Assembly: GCA_964383855.1 (NCBI GenBank)
Contig: CAYLIP010000011.1
Span: 1 to 51,253 of the forward strand
Reading direction: 5' to 3'
Source of the DNA: CAZHAC01 sp964383855
GTDB taxonomy: Bacteria > Chloroflexota > Dormibacteria > Dormibacterales > Dormibacteraceae
DNA: 51,253 nucleotides
This document shows, piece after piece, positions 49,466 through 51,253 of this stretch. Position 1 is the stretch's first letter. Each line of letters begins with the position of its first letter. Made by a program: the position numbers and the translations under genes. Below the pieces are notes generated by a model. It ran no database searches. It was given only the letters and a program-made list of their open reading frames with translations, and had not been told where the DNA came from.

Positions 49466-50053
49466 TCAGCGACGGCCCCTTCCGAAGGCTCGGCGGCGTT
49501 GTCTCCGCACGATGACCGCGGCCGTAAAGCCCAACGCGACGAGCGCGGCAGCCACAGCGATCCACAGGTACTGGCCTACCCCGATGTCGATCGCATCAGC
49601 CAGCGTCGGTGCTCTCGGCGCCCTGGCGTCGGCCGGCGCGTAGGCCGCGACGTCCGTGGAGTACGGTTGCGTGAGGCTGCCGCACTCACCGTAGTCCTCG
49701 AATGGCGACCGGGCGTTGAGGGGAGCGAACAGGTAGCGATGGCCCGGCTGGTACGAGTGGTCCGCTTCAGAGCCAGAGAAGAGACCGGAACCTGGCGCCT
49801 CACCGTGCACGTCGACGTACGCCGACAGATCCGGCCCCCTCCAAACCGACTCGACCCTCACGTGCGCCGACCGGTTGTTGTCGGAAGCCGAAACGACCGT
49901 CCCAACAAACACGACAGGCGCGCGTGAGAGCTGCTGACCGAGGCTTGCCGGGCCGGTTGGGGACACGCCGCATGACGCGTGGACGGCTCCCGGCGTCCCG
50001 AGCAGTAAGGAAGCCGCCAAAATCACCGATCCCACGGCTCTTGGTGACGCCAT
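49466..50053 (-). CDS. Secreted/membrane protein with TIMP/netrin-like N-domain
   Basis: 195 residues from ATG 50053. A signal peptide ends near VHA-SC (about 27), so Cys28 follows. The extracytoplasmic domain, with SRAPVVFVGTVVSAS, VRVESVWRG and later YGECGS, is similar in pattern to short bacterial proteins with a TIMP/netrin-like OB fold. A C-terminal TM helix (about 163-183, YLWIAVAAALVALGFTAAVIV) is followed by an Arg-rich tail. The function is unknown. It lies within the accessory DNA beyond the tRNA fragment. Confidence 0.7.
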   Translation of the reverse strand: MASPRAVGSVILAASLLLGTPGAVHASCGVSPTGPASLGQQLSRAPVVFVGTVVSASDNNRSAHVRVESVWRGPDLSAYVDVHGEAPGSGLFSGSEADHSYQPGHRYLFAPLNARSPFEDYGECGSLTQPYSTDVAAYAPADARAPRAPTLADAIDIGVGQYLWIAVAAALVALGFTAAVIVRRQRRRAFGRGRR

Positions 50054-50210
50054 CACCTACTCAACGCACGGCTGGGCCCCGACGGAACGTGCTCGAGATC
50101 CCACTCCTCGCGCAGCTGCCGGATCCAATGGCCGAGCTCGTAGCCAGCGCGTGGTTCTCACTACCAGCTCGAGCCGCCCGTTCTGCTCTTCGCTTGCTCT
50201 TCGCTCTAGC

Positions 50211-50594
50211 TCACGCCAGCTGGAGCTCCTCCTCGACGACATGCGCCGCTGACTGGCCCGACGCGGAACGCGCGATCTCCTCGATCGTGCGAATGCTCAC
50301 CTCGCCGTCCGGGAAGATCGCCCGAAGTTCGAGCTTGCCGCCCATTGCTTCGATGTAGGACCTGAGCGTCGAGATGAACAGGTCGGTCTGATGCTCGATT
50401 CTGGAAACCCCGGACTGATTCGTGTCCAGGGAAGCCGCGATCTGCTGCTGCGTGAAGTCGAGGGCACGCCGAAGCTCGGCCAGAGTGAGCTCCCGCTCCA
50501 TCTCGGCCTTGAACACGTCGATCTTGCGGTCGGCCTCGAGATCGCGCTCCCGCAGCCGCTCTCGCAGTTGACTGAACTTCTTCCTCGCCATCAC
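50211..50594 (-). CDS. HigA-like XRE-family antitoxin
   Basis: 127 residues. An N-terminal basic helical arm (1-30) precedes an HTH of the XRE/Cro type (about 36-75) in LAELRRALDFTQQQIAASLD, whose recognition region is QSGVSRIEHQTD. It is second in a toxin-first TA pair, as in HigBA and RelE-like Gp49 systems. It starts 16 bases after the toxin stop and probably represses the operon at the palindrome upstream of the toxin gene. Bases 50054-50210 hold no gene I can support. Confidence 0.87.
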   Translation of the reverse strand: MMARKKFSQLRERLRERDLEADRKIDVFKAEMERELTLAELRRALDFTQQQIAASLDTNQSGVSRIEHQTDLFISTLRSYIEAMGGKLELRAIFPDGEVSIRTIEEIARSASGQSAAHVVEEELQLA

Positions 50595-50610
50595 GCCTCC
50601 TTGGTCATCG

Positions 50611-50979
50611 TCAACCTGGTTCGCGTTCCTCTCCTTCTCGCCTCAGGTCCTCGAGGTACTCGGCAAATAGCCGTTCGGCGACAGGGATCGCCTCCACATA
50701 CCAGCGCTCCCACTCGCCGGTCTTGTCGCCGCCCAACAGGAGGATCGCCGACCGCACGGGGCCGAACGCGAAAAGGATCCTGATGTTCGTCGCACTGGGC
50801 CGCAGCTCCTTGAGGTTGTGGACTGAGGAGCCGGCGATCCGATCCACGATGGGCCGGCCGAGGTTGGGACCGCGTTCTTCGAGAAGCTCGACAGCAGCGC
50901 TGACCCTCTCCTGCTCCTCGATCGTGAGCGTGTCCCACCAGGCTTCAAACTCGTCGGTGTACTCGACATCCCAGCCCAC
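50611..50979 (-). CDS. HigB/RelE-like (Gp49 family) toxin
   Basis: 122 residues from a GTG. The RelE/Gp49 fold is marked by YTDEFEAWWDTLTIEEQERV, GPNLGRPIVDRIAGSSVHNLKELRP and the IRILFAFGPVRSAILLLGGDKTGEW core with the Arg, Phe and Lys that act at the ribosome A site in the family. The C-terminal YVEAIPVAERLFAEYL helix is typical. It is expected to cut mRNA on ribosomes until neutralised by the next gene product. Confidence 0.88.
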   Translation of the reverse strand: MGWDVEYTDEFEAWWDTLTIEEQERVSAAVELLEERGPNLGRPIVDRIAGSSVHNLKELRPSATNIRILFAFGPVRSAILLLGGDKTGEWERWYVEAIPVAERLFAEYLEDLRREGEEREPG

Positions 50980-50990
50980 CTACACTCCCG

Positions 50991-51019
50991 AGGATAACGT
51001 CGACGTAATATTACGTCAA
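50991..51019 (-). promoter_or_regulatory. Toxin-antitoxin promoter with overlapping palindromic operator
   Basis: On the minus strand TTGACG (51014-51019), a 17-base spacer and TATCCT (50991-50996). The exact palindrome GACGTAATATTACGTC (51002-51017) covers the -35 box and most of the spacer. A HigA-type dimer bound there would block RNA polymerase, the usual autoregulation of such pairs. Confidence 0.75.
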
Positions 51020-51175
51020 GGGCATAGAGACGCCAGGGATCATCGTAGACCTTGGGCGGAGCCAGAATCGACAGCGAGGGTCAGCGCCGAGGAGTAGGCG
51101 TCGTGGCGATCGGGGACCAGGTTCCGAGGCACGCGATCCAGACGCTTCCGTTGGCCGCGGGCGTGCTCTGCGCGC

Positions 51176-51218
51176 GGCCACCGTAATGTCCGCGCGCAGT
51201 GGCCAACGAAAAGTCCGC
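51176..51218. repeat. Pair of related 18-mers, transposon-end-like
   Basis: GGCCACCGTAATGTCCGC (51176-51193) and GGCCAACGAAAAGTCCGC (51201-51218) match at 14 to 15 of 18 positions, 25 bases apart. Repeated transposase-binding sites of this size are found at the ends of IS21-like elements, so the window may stop just before such an element. Bases 51020-51175 hold no convincing gene. Confidence 0.4.
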
Positions 51219-51253
51219 ACCCCTCGTCTGACCTGACCTGCCCGGAGGTGCCC

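Overview
The window is about 70% G+C. It looks like a metagenome or draft scaffold, because a 100-base N gap sits inside a repeat at 35310-35409. Several things point to a free-living soil-type bacterium near Chloroflexota/Dormibacterota or Actinomycetota: dense operons with 4-base ATGA/GTGA overlaps, frequent GTG/TTG starts and apparently leaderless promoters, a deazaflavin (F420)-type reductase, a K+-independent proton pyrophosphatase, and the MoxR/DUF58/transglutaminase cassette. The exact phylum cannot be settled from this stretch.

Layout. 1-5.5 kb: a galactose operon on the minus strand (LOG-like protein, a previously hidden 24-codon ORF, galT, galK, a family-2 glycosidase) and, at the left edge, a truncated membrane-anchored Pro/Ala-rich protein. 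5.5-5.8 kb: a probable structured RNA ending in a strong intrinsic terminator. 5.8-12.9 kb: a hotdog thioesterase, a membrane spermidine-synthase-like protein, a DnaJ/CbpA co-chaperone, a phosphodiesterase, then a plus-strand operon (DUF4097-like, DUF2089, MFS exporter) and a methyltransferase. 12.9-20.8 kb: a 2-oxoacid elongation operon (leuB-, leuC-, leuD- and homocitrate-synthase-like genes plus a 2-oxoacid dehydrogenase E1 alpha), a benzoate-CoA-ligase-family enzyme, a small coiled-coil protein and an F420-type reductase. 20.8-29.6 kb: proton pyrophosphatase, a GldG-type ABC operon, and acyl-CoA genes (enoyl-CoA hydratase, SDR, two MaoC-type hotdog subunits). 29.6-35.2 kb: transglutaminase/DUF58/MoxR operon and a secreted LysM-CHAP protein. 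35.2-36.5 kb: 42-bp tandem repeats on both sides of a DUF559-type endonuclease gene. 36.5-47.3 kb: hydrolase, cobalamin adenosyltransferase, a PPi-type phosphofructokinase, HAD phosphatase, a molybdenum-hydroxylase large subunit with a LigB-like dioxygenase, two DUF3147 proteins, a secreted Thr/Pro-linker lectin-like protein, a PknB-type kinase and an M23 peptidase. 47.4-49.1 kb: small genes and an organomercurial-lyase (MerB)-like gene. 49.26 kb to the end: a displaced 3' half of tRNA-Asn with integrase-type repeats, then accessory DNA with a HigBA-type toxin-antitoxin and transposon-like terminal repeats.

Most striking result: the MerB-like gene (48442-49104, minus) is interrupted by one in-frame TGA at exactly the place of the second catalytic cysteine of MerB. 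Right after it lies a perfect 8-bp hairpin with a six-base loop carrying G at position 2, at the spacing expected of a bacterial SECIS. The simplest reading is a selenocysteine-containing organomercurial lyase of about 220 residues, which ordinary gene calling splits into a 149-residue and a 68-residue fragment.

Other themes. Pyrophosphate appears as an energy currency (HppA plus a phosphofructokinase with the PPi-type GGDD/PKTIDND residues). Carbon-chain extension and acyl-CoA handling are represented by three separate operons. Several regulatory palindromes can be read directly, including a 14-bp inverted repeat that places the start codon of the F420-type reductase in its loop.
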